This document shows, one piece after another, positions 25,106-33,096 of a DNA stretch of 64,000 bases. Position 1 is the stretch's first letter. Every line of letters begins with the position of its first letter. Under the pieces are notes generated by a model. That model searched no databases. It saw only the letters and a program-made list of their open reading frames with translations, and had not been told where the DNA came from. The translations under genes were made by a program, and so were the position numbers. The DNA is from Bacteroides sp. (GTDB lineage: Bacteria > Bacteroidota > Bacteroidia > Bacteroidales > Muribaculaceae), in assembly GCA_014802535.1 (NCBI GenBank), contig JAAVCC010000009.1:17320-81319 (forward strand), in the 5' to 3' direction.

Positions 25106-25113
25106 CAAAGATA
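25106..25113 (-). promoter_or_regulatory. -7 element for pepC
   Basis: Minus strand TATCTTTG matches TAnnTTTG, 33 bp upstream of the pepC ATG. The -33 region is AT-rich without a clear TTG. Confidence 0.5.
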
Positions 25114-25239
25114 CACAATATTTTTATTATTCTCCCCATTTTTGATAAGGAAATATAATATAGTGAACAATCGCGCAAATATCTGCGTTAACCTATCGAA
25201 GCCAATATATTGTTGGTTTCTGATTTAATACTTACTACT

Positions 25240-25569
25240 ATGCTCGAAACCGAATTCAAGTTTGGCGAGGTCTATAAACTCACCGATCAAATCGAAGACG
25301 GCGCTGATCGCGTCCATTTTAAAAACATTTTCTCTAATAATAATGGTGGAGTTTCTCTGCTCGCTTTCAAAAAAGGACAAAAACTCGACACTCATACCGC
25401 ACCGGCTGAAGTAATGGTGACTGTCCTTGAAGGTTCAATTGAATTTACAATGCTCGATAAACCTCACACTCTTATGGCAGGACAATTTTTGCTTATGGGC
25501 GAAGCTGTTCCACATAGTGTGGTCGCAAAAACCGATTCAAAAGTTATGTTGACCAAACTAAAAGCATAA
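25240..25569 (+). CDS. Single-domain cupin protein
   Basis: A 109-residue cupin from the ATG at 25240 (the frame extends to a TTG at 25210, which is unlikely). The first cupin motif has GQKLDTHTAPAEVMVTVLEG, with His and Glu metal ligands, and the second motif ends in GEAVPHSVVA. It is a soluble, probably metal-binding barrel of unknown substrate, similar to small cupins often found near redox genes. A strong terminator follows. Confidence 0.85.
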   Translation: MLETEFKFGEVYKLTDQIEDGADRVHFKNIFSNNNGGVSLLAFKKGQKLDTHTAPAEVMVTVLEGSIEFTMLDKPHTLMAGQFLLMGEAVPHSVVAKTDSKVMLTKLKA

Positions 25570-25588
25570 TTTATATAACTTATTTTAG

Positions 25589-25618
25589 AGACGGTTTGTC
25601 GATTATGACAAACCGTCT
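25589..25618 (+). terminator. Terminator of the cupin gene
   Basis: A perfect 12-bp stem (AGACGGTTTGTC/GACAAACCGTCT) with a 6-base loop followed by five T residues. It overlaps the stop end of the MATE remnant on the other strand. Confidence 0.9.
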
Positions 25619-25983
25619 TTTTTGCTGTTTCTAATTCTGAATGTTATCAAAATGATAATTAGTGTAAATGCTTCAGTTGCAGGAATAGCCGCCCACATCC
25701 CGATTTTTGGATATAGTCGCGATAACAAGGAAAACATCGGAACCAAAACAACTATGCCCCTTATAAGCGTGAAAATCAATGCTCTCAATGATTTCTCAAC
25801 ACTCTGATAATAACCGATAAACGCAATGTTCAACGCAAAAAATATGGCTGCCGTCGCAAAAATTGGTAACCCCGAGATTGCCAATCGTGCCGCTTCACAG
25901 TCGGTGTCAAGAAACATCGACACAATAAAACGTGCACCAAGTCCAATTCCGACCGTAGCGATTATACCATTACTTGGGATTAT
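25603..25983 (-). pseudogene. C-terminal remnant of a MATE family efflux protein
   Basis: About 126 codons remain open, with no ATG start near the 5' side and an in-frame stop at 25984-25986. The remaining sequence starts at SNGIIATVGIGLGARF and runs through three to four helices of a MATE C-terminal half (FALNIAFIGYYQSVEKSLRALIFTLIRG). Full MATE proteins have about 450 residues, so roughly three quarters of the gene is missing. The 5' break abuts another truncated frame, which suggests a deletion joined two decayed genes. Confidence 0.75.
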
Positions 25984-26153
25984 TTAATCGGATCTATACA
26001 ATATTGTTTTCTGCCGCAGGTGTCGCAATGGGCGCCTCGCCAGACGCTGTCGAATTGTTCCAAGGCTGATTCGACAAGGGTTGGATCATCGGTGAGGATG
26101 CCAGCTATTCTACAGTTGCTTCGCCTAATGAAATCATAATATGAAACGATAAG
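25980..26153 (-). pseudogene. C-terminal remnant of a second protein (Cys-rich tail)
   Basis: A 57-codon open stretch without a start codon, bounded by stops at 25980-25982 and 26154-26156. It reads as real protein: NCRIAGILTDDPTLVESALEQF, with a final CDTCGRKQYC cysteine pair cluster. Tails like this occur in some phospholipase D-like nucleases, but that is from memory and weak. It ends exactly where the MATE remnant begins (overlap of 4 bases), so the two were probably brought together by one deletion. Confidence 0.5.
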
Positions 26154-26226
26154 TTAAAACGTGAACTTTCGGCTAAAAATCTATGTTTAAACTTTAAAAG
26201 TTATACCACAGATTTAAATAATATCC

Positions 26227-27525
26227 ATGTCTAAAGAAAAGAAACATCTCGTTATTATTGGCGGCGGTTTTGCCGGACTGAATTTGTTGCGTAAGATTGA
26301 CAAGTCGAAATATCGCGTGACGGTAATCGACCGAAATAACTATCACAGTTTTCCACCTCTCTTCTATCAGATTGCGTCTGCCGGAATCGACCCTGCGGGT
26401 ATCTCCTACCCACTTCGTCGCGAGGTGCATCACTACATGAATGACGGTGTCAGATTTAATCTCGGAACTGTTAAATCGATCGACACTGAAAATCAACGTA
26501 TAGTCACCGACAACGAGGTGATCGACTATGATTTGGCTGTCATTGCTGCCGGAACGACCAACAATTTCTTTGGCATCGAAAATCTTCAGAATCTTGTATA
26601 TACTCTAAAATCAACCGGTGAGGCTATTACGCTCAGAAATGAAGTTTTACGACGACTCGAAATGGCTTCAATAGAACCTGACGAAAATAAACGTCGGGCA
26701 ATGCTCCGTTTCGTTGTTGTTGGTGGCGGTCCGACAGGTGTTGAAATAGCCGGAGCTCTCGGCGAAATGAAACGTTACATCATTGACCGCGAATACCCCC
26801 GTATCAACAAAAAAGAAATTTCAATCACACTCATCGAAGGCGCCGACCGTTTACTCGGCACGATGAATCAAAAATCATCGGCTCTTGCGCTCAAATATCT
26901 TAACAACCTGATGGTTGACGTCGAGTTTAACAAAATAATGAAAAGCTATGACGGACAAGTAATTGAGTGTGGCGACGGCTCTCGTTTCACTTCATCGCTC
27001 GTTATATGGACAGCCGGAGTGACAACCGTCAGCTTTGATTTTATCGGACAGCAACCCGAATATGGTCGTGGTCGACGTATCGCGGTCGATGCATATAACA
27101 GAGTCTCCGGCATTGACAACCTGTTTGCACTCGGCGATATCGCAATAATGACTACCGATCCTAACTTTGAAGGCGGACATCCCCAGCTCGCTCAGGTAGC
27201 AATACAACAAGCCCGTAATCTTGCTAAAAATCTAAACAAAGACAGTTTTAACTCTCAATTCAAATATAATGATAAAGGAACAATGGCAACCGTTGGTCGA
27301 AACCGTGCCGTTGTAGATCTCAAACACGTTTGTTTCGGCGGATTCTGGGCTTGGATGACATGGATGTTTATACACCTTATATCTATATTGGGTGCCCGAA
27401 ACCGATTGACAGTGCTGATAAACTGGATCTGGAGTTATTTTACATACGGCTCATCGTTGAGAATGTTGTTTGAAGCATCAAAAATGCCCGATCATACCCT
27501 CAGAAACAGCACGGATAATTCTTAA
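26227..27525 (+). CDS. ndh: Type II NADH dehydrogenase (NAD(P)/FAD-dependent oxidoreductase)
   Basis: A 432-residue flavoprotein that passes electrons from NADH to quinone without pumping ions. It has the FAD-binding Rossmann motif at the N terminus (IIGGGFAGLNLLRKID), the second, NADH-binding motif (FVVVGGGPTGVEIAGAL) and the late FAD contact (LFALGDIA). The C-terminal part contains a hydrophobic stretch (FWAWMTWMFIHLISILG) that anchors the enzyme to the inner membrane. It appears monocistronic, with the two remnants upstream on the other strand. Confidence 0.92.
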   Translation: MSKEKKHLVIIGGGFAGLNLLRKIDKSKYRVTVIDRNNYHSFPPLFYQIASAGIDPAGISYPLRREVHHYMNDGVRFNLGTVKSIDTENQRIVTDNEVIDYDLAVIAAGTTNNFFGIENLQNLVYTLKSTGEAITLRNEVLRRLEMASIEPDENKRRAMLRFVVVGGGPTGVEIAGALGEMKRYIIDREYPRINKKEISITLIEGADRLLGTMNQKSSALALKYLNNLMVDVEFNKIMKSYDGQVIECGDGSRFTSSLVIWTAGVTTVSFDFIGQQPEYGRGRRIAVDAYNRVSGIDNLFALGDIAIMTTDPNFEGGHPQLAQVAIQQARNLAKNLNKDSFNSQFKYNDKGTMATVGRNRAVVDLKHVCFGGFWAWMTWMFIHLISILGARNRLTVLINWIWSYFTYGSSLRMLFEASKMPDHTLRNSTDNS

Positions 27526-27582
27526 AATATGTTTTTAATACATAAAATTGCTTTTTTGCAATGATTATTAAAAGCATTTTAT

Positions 27583-27590
27583 TAACTTTG
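27583..27590 (+). promoter_or_regulatory. -7 element for the peptidoglycan-salvage run
   Basis: TAACTTTG matches TAnnTTTG, 59 bp before the amidase ATG at 27650. A TTG lies 24 bp further upstream, slightly long for the usual spacing. This is the best promoter seen before the following run of genes. Confidence 0.5.
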
Positions 27591-27649
27591 TAGGTGATAA
27601 AATATAATCGGCTCAATTTGGGCGATTAAAATTTAAACCTCAAAGTCTC

Positions 27650-30613
27650 ATGAGAAAATCAATCATTTCACTGGCTCTTCTGCTGGCTACTATTGCGACC
27701 GGAGCTAACGGTCAGACTTCAAACGTCTCACGTGATGAGCTTAACAAAGTATTAAAATCGTCCATGCCTACCCACATTCAGGTAGGTCGCCCGGCTGTTG
27801 ACACTGTCATTGTTGACGCCCGCAAACGTATCGTGACTATTCAGTGTAACGAAACTACATCCTATCTTCCGTTTACCAACGAATATGTTGCCAATCTCAA
27901 AGAAAATTTCAAAACAGCTCTTGGTTCTGATTTTGAAAAATACAAAATCGAAATAACCGCAAACGGCTATAAAGCCGAAGACCTCGTTCTCGGTGCCAAA
28001 CGCAAAAACATAGCTCCAAAAGAAAAATTCCCCTTTGTTGTTGAAGCCGACAAATTTACCGTTGCTCCAACTGAGGGTCTCGAAGGTGCCAACATTGCCG
28101 TTTGGCAAAGTCACGGTTGGTATTTTGAGAAAAAACTCAACCGTTGGGAATGGCAGCGTGCCCGCATCATGCAAACCGTTGAAGACCTCTACACCCAGAG
28201 CTATGTTGTTCCCTTCTTGATGCCGATGCTCGAGAACGCAGGTGCATACGTGCTCTGTCCTCGCGAACGCGACATGACCGATATCGAAATCATCATCGAT
28301 AACGACGGTGAGCTTGCTACCGGAACATATTCTGAAAACAATCACAATCTCTGGAGCAATGTCAATCCCGGATTTGCTCATATTTTCAAGAACTACACTG
28401 ACATCGAAGGCAATAAAAATCCCTTTACCCTCGGTACTGCCCGCAAAGCTGCCGCTAACTCGGGAGCTACCGCTTCATGGAATGCCAACGTTCCTGTTGC
28501 CCGCAACTATGCAGTTTACGTTTCATACAAAAGCTTCCCCAACAGTTCAACTAAAGCCGTTTACACTGTCAACGCAGCCGACGGCGCTCACAAAGTGACT
28601 GTAAACCAAAAAATGGGTGGTTCTACATGGATTTATCTCGGAACATTTCCCCTTGCAAAAGGACAGTCAGCAAAACCCATCGTAACTCTCACTGCCGAAG
28701 GTGGCAAGAAAAATGAAGTTGTTTCAGCCGACGCTGTTAAAATCGGTGGTGGTATGGGTAACATCGCTCGTGCCGCTCAAGTTATCGATCAAAACGGCGA
28801 CACCGTAACCGAATATATTGCCAGCGGATATCCCCGTTTCACCGAAGGTGCCCGCTATTGGTTGCAATGGGCAGGTATGCCTGACTCGGTTTATACACCC
28901 TACAATGGTAAAAATGACTATACCGACGACTATACCTCTCGTGCTCTTTGGGTTAACTACATGGCAGGTGGCTCTTCAATGCTTCCCAAACGCGAAGGTT
29001 TGAACATCCCCATTGACCTTTCATTTGCATTCCACTCTGATGCCGGTACAACATATAACGACTCTATCATCGGTTCACTCGGTATCTACTCTACTAACGA
29101 CAATAAAACTACCGGCAACGGTTCTTCACGTCTTTCTAACCGTGACCTCACTGACATGGTTATCACCGAGATTGTCAACGACATCCGTGCCAACTACGAA
29201 CCCAACTGGACCCGACGCGGTCTCTGGGATAAAAAATATTATGAGGCTCGCGTTCCCGAAGTTCCCGCAATGCTTCTCGAACTCCTTTCTCACCAGAACT
29301 TTGCCGACATGAAATATGGTCTCGACCCGACATTCCGTTTCACTGTCAGCCGTGCAATCTACAAAGCAATGGGACGCTTTATCGCAGCTCGCGACAATCG
29401 TCAATTTGTTGTTCAACCCCTCCCCATCAAGAATTTTGCAATCACCCGTAACGCATCAAAACAATACAAACTCTCTTGGGCTGCCACTCCCGACAAACTC
29501 GAAGAAACTGCAATGCCCGATTATTATAATGTGTTGATGCGAGTTGACAACGGTGCGTTCAAAGTTGTTGCAACCGTTGACAATCCCGAATACACATTCA
29601 CCGCACCCGACGATCATATCTATTCATTCCAAATCGTTGCCGGAAACAAAGGTGGCGTCAGCTTCCCCTCTGAAACTCTCGCACTTTGCGAACTCAACAA
29701 CAGCAAAGTTCCCGTTACAATCGTAAACGGCTTTACTCGTGTATCGGGTCCCGATACATTTGATGCAGGCAACATTGCCGGCTTCTATGATATGCGCGAC
29801 CATGGTGTACCTTACGTTTACGATGCTTCATTCATCGGCTCTCAATTTGAATTCCGCCGTCAAATTCCATGGATGGATGACGACGCTGCCGGATTTGGTG
29901 CAAGCCGTGCAAACTATGAGAACAAAATCGTTGCAGGTAACACATTTGACTATGTTTATCTTCACGGTCAGGCAATCCGCAATGCCGGATACAGCTTCAT
30001 CTCTACAAGCGTTGGCGCATTTGTTGAATCAGATGCAGCTTCAACTCCCGGAGCAATTGACCTCATTCTCGGTAAACAAAAAGAAACTAAAGTCGGAACC
30101 GGTCTTTACGGCACCAAATACAAAGCATTCCCCGCCGAACTTCAGGCTCGAATCAAAGCCCACGTTGAAAAAGGCGGTAACATCTTTGTATCAGGCTCAT
30201 ACGTAGCAACCGACCTTTGGGATAACCCATACAGCGACAAAGAAACTCTCGAAGCCGACAAAAAATTTGCAACCGAAGTTCTCGGTTACAACTGGCGTGT
30301 TGGTCAAGCATCTGTTACCGGCGAAGCTTATGAAACCGTATCACCCTTCAAACAGTTCAAAAACGGTCGATTTGACTTCTACAACGAGCTCAACGCCGAC
30401 AGCTATGCCGTTGAATCGCCCGATTCATTCTTTGCATCTAAAAAAGAAGGTGCAACAATCATGAGATATAGCGAAAACAACCTCGTTGCAGGCGTCGCTA
30501 CTAAAACTCCGGCCTACAGCACCGTGATTATCGGTTTCCCGTTTGAGTCAATCAAAGCTGAGTCAGGTCGTGACCTTCTCATGAAACAAATTCTTGAATT
30601 CTTCAATAAATAA
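27650..30613 (+). CDS. Secreted amidase_3-like protein with golvesin-like insert
   Basis: A 987-residue exported protein (signal peptide 1-21). The core looks like a zinc N-acetylmuramoyl-L-alanine amidase of the amidase_3 fold: WQSHGWYF (His155), a following Glu-containing helix, AFHSDAGTT (His462) and VPAMLLELLSHQNF (Glu544), which would be two zinc ligands and the catalytic Glu. A beta-rich insert of the golvesin C-terminal type sits at about 260-375. Such genes are often labelled xanthan lyase, which is misleading. C-terminal fibronectin-like and Rossmann-like regions follow. Its place at the head of a murein-salvage run supports a role in stripping peptides from glycan. Confidence 0.78.
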   Translation: MRKSIISLALLLATIATGANGQTSNVSRDELNKVLKSSMPTHIQVGRPAVDTVIVDARKRIVTIQCNETTSYLPFTNEYVANLKENFKTALGSDFEKYKIEITANGYKAEDLVLGAKRKNIAPKEKFPFVVEADKFTVAPTEGLEGANIAVWQSHGWYFEKKLNRWEWQRARIMQTVEDLYTQSYVVPFLMPMLENAGAYVLCPRERDMTDIEIIIDNDGELATGTYSENNHNLWSNVNPGFAHIFKNYTDIEGNKNPFTLGTARKAAANSGATASWNANVPVARNYAVYVSYKSFPNSSTKAVYTVNAADGAHKVTVNQKMGGSTWIYLGTFPLAKGQSAKPIVTLTAEGGKKNEVVSADAVKIGGGMGNIARAAQVIDQNGDTVTEYIASGYPRFTEGARYWLQWAGMPDSVYTPYNGKNDYTDDYTSRALWVNYMAGGSSMLPKREGLNIPIDLSFAFHSDAGTTYNDSIIGSLGIYSTNDNKTTGNGSSRLSNRDLTDMVITEIVNDIRANYEPNWTRRGLWDKKYYEARVPEVPAMLLELLSHQNFADMKYGLDPTFRFTVSRAIYKAMGRFIAARDNRQFVVQPLPIKNFAITRNASKQYKLSWAATPDKLEETAMPDYYNVLMRVDNGAFKVVATVDNPEYTFTAPDDHIYSFQIVAGNKGGVSFPSETLALCELNNSKVPVTIVNGFTRVSGPDTFDAGNIAGFYDMRDHGVPYVYDASFIGSQFEFRRQIPWMDDDAAGFGASRANYENKIVAGNTFDYVYLHGQAIRNAGYSFISTSVGAFVESDAASTPGAIDLILGKQKETKVGTGLYGTKYKAFPAELQARIKAHVEKGGNIFVSGSYVATDLWDNPYSDKETLEADKKFATEVLGYNWRVGQASVTGEAYETVSPFKQFKNGRFDFYNELNADSYAVESPDSFFASKKEGATIMRYSENNLVAGVATKTPAYSTVIIGFPFESIKAESGRDLLMKQILEFFNK

Positions 30614-30638
30614 CGAATAATAAACCAATTACATAACA

Positions 30639-30662
30639 GGCAGTCGGGCTTAACCGACTGCC
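30639..30662 (+). other. Intercistronic hairpin before the glycosyltransferase
   Basis: A perfect 9-bp stem GGCAGTCGG/CCGACTGCC with a 6-base loop, 15 bp upstream of the ATG at 30678 and not followed by T residues. It could protect or process the mRNA, or occlude the ribosome site; it is not a standard terminator. Confidence 0.5.
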
Positions 30663-30677
30663 ATAAAAATAAAAGAA

Positions 30678-32144
30678 ATGAAAAAAACAGTCAACTGCTT
30701 TCTTCCCTATGACAGTGCAGCCAACGTAACTCCAACCATCGAAGCTCTGCGTCAATCATCATTGGTTAAAGAAATTTTCTTGCTCGCTGCCAACTCTGAC
30801 CTCAAAGCAATTGAAGGAACTACCCTTCTCAACATTGACTCACTCACCAGCTCGGCTACAATGAAAACCATTGCCGCTCACGCCGACAGTGACTACATAT
30901 TATTATATACTAAATACAACAGCCTCCTTCCCGGATACCTCGCAATCGAACGTTTCGTAAGACTTGCCGACGATTCTCAAGCAGGTATGATGTATGCCGA
31001 CTGCTATACTGTTGTTGACGGTGTTCAAGCAAAATCACCCGCAATCGACTACCAATTCGGTTCGCTTCGCGACGATTTCAACTTCAACTCAGTTCTCTTC
31101 TTCAACTCGGCCATCTTCAAAAAAGCTGCATCAACTATCGATGCTGAATATACTGCAGCCGGTCTTTATGACATCCGTCTTAAAGTTTCTCAGATTGCAC
31201 CGATTGTTCACATCAACGAATATCTCTATAGCGACGTCACTCTCGACAATCGCAAGAGCGGTGAAAAAATCTTTGACTACGTTGACCCCAAAAACCGTGG
31301 TGTTCAAATCGAAATGGAGAAAGCCTGCACCGACCACCTCAAAAAAATCGGCGGATATCTCGAACCCGTATTTGACACAATCAACTTCAATCAGGGCAAT
31401 TTTGAAAACGAAGCTTCGGTTATCATCCCCGTTCGTAACCGTGTTCGCACCATCCGCGACGCTATCAAGAGCATCCTTTCACAAAAAACCGACTTCCCCT
31501 TCAACCTCATCATCATTGACAACCACTCAACCGATGGTACTTCTGAGGCAATCGAAGAATTCACTTCTGATCCCCGCGTAATCCACCTTATCCCCGAACG
31601 CGACGACCTCGGTATCGGTGGCTGCTGGAATCTCGGTGTTAACGATCCCCGTTGCGGTAAATTTGCAGTTCAGCTCGATAGCGATGACGTTTATGCCGAC
31701 GAAAACACTCTTGCTAAAATCGTTAAAGCATTCTATGATCAAAACTGTGGTATGGTTGTCGGAACTTACAAACTCACCGACATCGACCTCAACACTATTC
31801 CCCCGGGCGTAATCGACCACAAAGAATGGACTCCCGAAAACGGTCGCAATAATGCACTCCGCATCAACGGTCTTGGTGCTCCCCGTGCGTTCTACACTCC
31901 GATGCTTCGCGAAATCATGGTCCCCAATACCTCTTACGGCGAAGACTATGCACTCGGTTTGGCATTCTCTCGTAACAACCAGATTGGTCGCATCTATGAC
32001 GTTCTTTACTTCTGCCGTCGTTGGGAAGACAACTCTGACGCTTCTCTCGACATCAACAAAATGAACGCCAACAACCTTTACAAAGACCGCATCCGCACTT
32101 GGGAACTCCAAGCTCGTATCGCTAAGAACAAAGCTAAAAAATGA
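30678..32144 (+). CDS. Two-domain family 2 glycosyltransferase
   Basis: A 488-residue cytosolic protein. The C-terminal domain (about 246-470) is a full GT2: ASVIIPVRNR, IIIDNHSTDGTSE and the DxD-type metal motif VQLDSDDVY (334-337). The N-terminal half (about 1-230) has the same order of elements (TIEALRQSSLVKEIFLLA, then YILLYTKYNSLLPGYLA) but no DxD, so it looks like a degenerate second GT-A domain. The sugar donor and acceptor are unknown. It overlaps the DUF4922 gene by 4 bp, a sign of coupled function. Confidence 0.82.
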   Translation: MKKTVNCFLPYDSAANVTPTIEALRQSSLVKEIFLLAANSDLKAIEGTTLLNIDSLTSSATMKTIAAHADSDYILLYTKYNSLLPGYLAIERFVRLADDSQAGMMYADCYTVVDGVQAKSPAIDYQFGSLRDDFNFNSVLFFNSAIFKKAASTIDAEYTAAGLYDIRLKVSQIAPIVHINEYLYSDVTLDNRKSGEKIFDYVDPKNRGVQIEMEKACTDHLKKIGGYLEPVFDTINFNQGNFENEASVIIPVRNRVRTIRDAIKSILSQKTDFPFNLIIIDNHSTDGTSEAIEEFTSDPRVIHLIPERDDLGIGGCWNLGVNDPRCGKFAVQLDSDDVYADENTLAKIVKAFYDQNCGMVVGTYKLTDIDLNTIPPGVIDHKEWTPENGRNNALRINGLGAPRAFYTPMLREIMVPNTSYGEDYALGLAFSRNNQIGRIYDVLYFCRRWEDNSDASLDINKMNANNLYKDRIRTWELQARIAKNKAKK

Positions 32145-33088
32145 GCACTAAAATAACTCCCGAAATAATCGAGAATCTGTTTGTCAGCCAATTTAAAGTA
32201 TGGCCTCAGGCAGATGACAACTTTAAGGCACTTGCCGGCGTCGAGGTAAAAAACCTCGACGTCGACGGCATGCCCGTTAAAGTGCAGTTCAACCCGGCAC
32301 GCATCGTTTCTTCAGCCGCCAAAGTTGATCCCGAAGCACTCAAAAAACGTAAATGTTTCCTTTGTGGCGAAAATCGTCCCGAAGTTCAGGAAGGAATTGA
32401 ATGGGGTGATAAATATATCATTCTCATCAACCCGTTCCCCATCTTCCCGCGCCACCTCACTATTCCCGATAAAACCCACACACCTCAGTTAATCAAAGGA
32501 CGCATCGGAGATATGGTTTCACTGGCTGCCGACCTCAAAGGATATACCGTTTTCTATAACGGACCAAAATGCGGAGCCTCTGCCCCCGACCACATGCACT
32601 TCCAGGCAGGCAATTCCGACTTCCTGACAATCCAGAAGGCTATCGAAACAATCGATTTAATGCCCGTAATTGTCAGCAACGATGGCGAAGCCGTTCTTTC
32701 TGTTTCTGAAGGTTTGCCCGTCAACTTCTTTGTAATCGACACTACATCAGCCGATTCAGCCGAAGAACTTTTTGATCGTTTATATGCGGCAATGCCCGTT
32801 CCCGAAGGCGAGACCGAACCGATGATGAACATCCTTTGCTATGTTACCGAAGAAGGTGAAGCACGCGTTGTTATATTCCCGCGTAAACGTCACCGTCCGT
32901 CGTTCTATGGAACAGAAGGCGACGACTGCATGCTTCTTTCTCCCGCATCGGTTGACATGGGCGGCGTGTTTATCACTCCCCGTCAAGTCGATTTTGAAAA
33001 AATCGATAGCGCAACAATCAAACGCATCTATGACGAGCTTTGTCTCGACAACGAAGAAATTAATAATATTGTACAATCAATCAACTGA
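32141..33088 (+). CDS. DUF4922 protein, HIT/GalT-like predicted nucleotidyl transferase or phosphorylase
   Basis: A 315-residue protein with the features of the GalT/HIT superfamily: a CFLC pair (72-75), NPFPIFPRHLTIPD (97-110), and CGASAPDHMHFQ, where H-x-H-x-Q (151-155) matches the catalytic His triad of GalT and the related GDP-L-galactose phosphorylases. It is thus likely to move a nucleoside monophosphate between a sugar phosphate and a nucleotide, though the substrate is unknown. It overlaps the glycosyltransferase by 4 bp (ATGA) and is 8 bp before the SpoIID gene. Confidence 0.78.
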   Translation: MSTKITPEIIENLFVSQFKVWPQADDNFKALAGVEVKNLDVDGMPVKVQFNPARIVSSAAKVDPEALKKRKCFLCGENRPEVQEGIEWGDKYIILINPFPIFPRHLTIPDKTHTPQLIKGRIGDMVSLAADLKGYTVFYNGPKCGASAPDHMHFQAGNSDFLTIQKAIETIDLMPVIVSNDGEAVLSVSEGLPVNFFVIDTTSADSAEELFDRLYAAMPVPEGETEPMMNILCYVTEEGEARVVIFPRKRHRPSFYGTEGDDCMLLSPASVDMGGVFITPRQVDFEKIDSATIKRIYDELCLDNEEINNIVQSIN

Positions 33089-33096
33089 TAACAATC

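Noticed and set aside
28035..30464. Several long ORFs inside the amidase gene in other frames
   Set aside because: They are Thr/Pro/Leu-rich shadow frames created by the codon use of the real gene and lack independent starts or motifs.
27650..30613. Xanthan lyase call
   Set aside because: The similarity lies in the golvesin-like beta domain only; the catalytic layout fits an amidase_3-type hydrolase.
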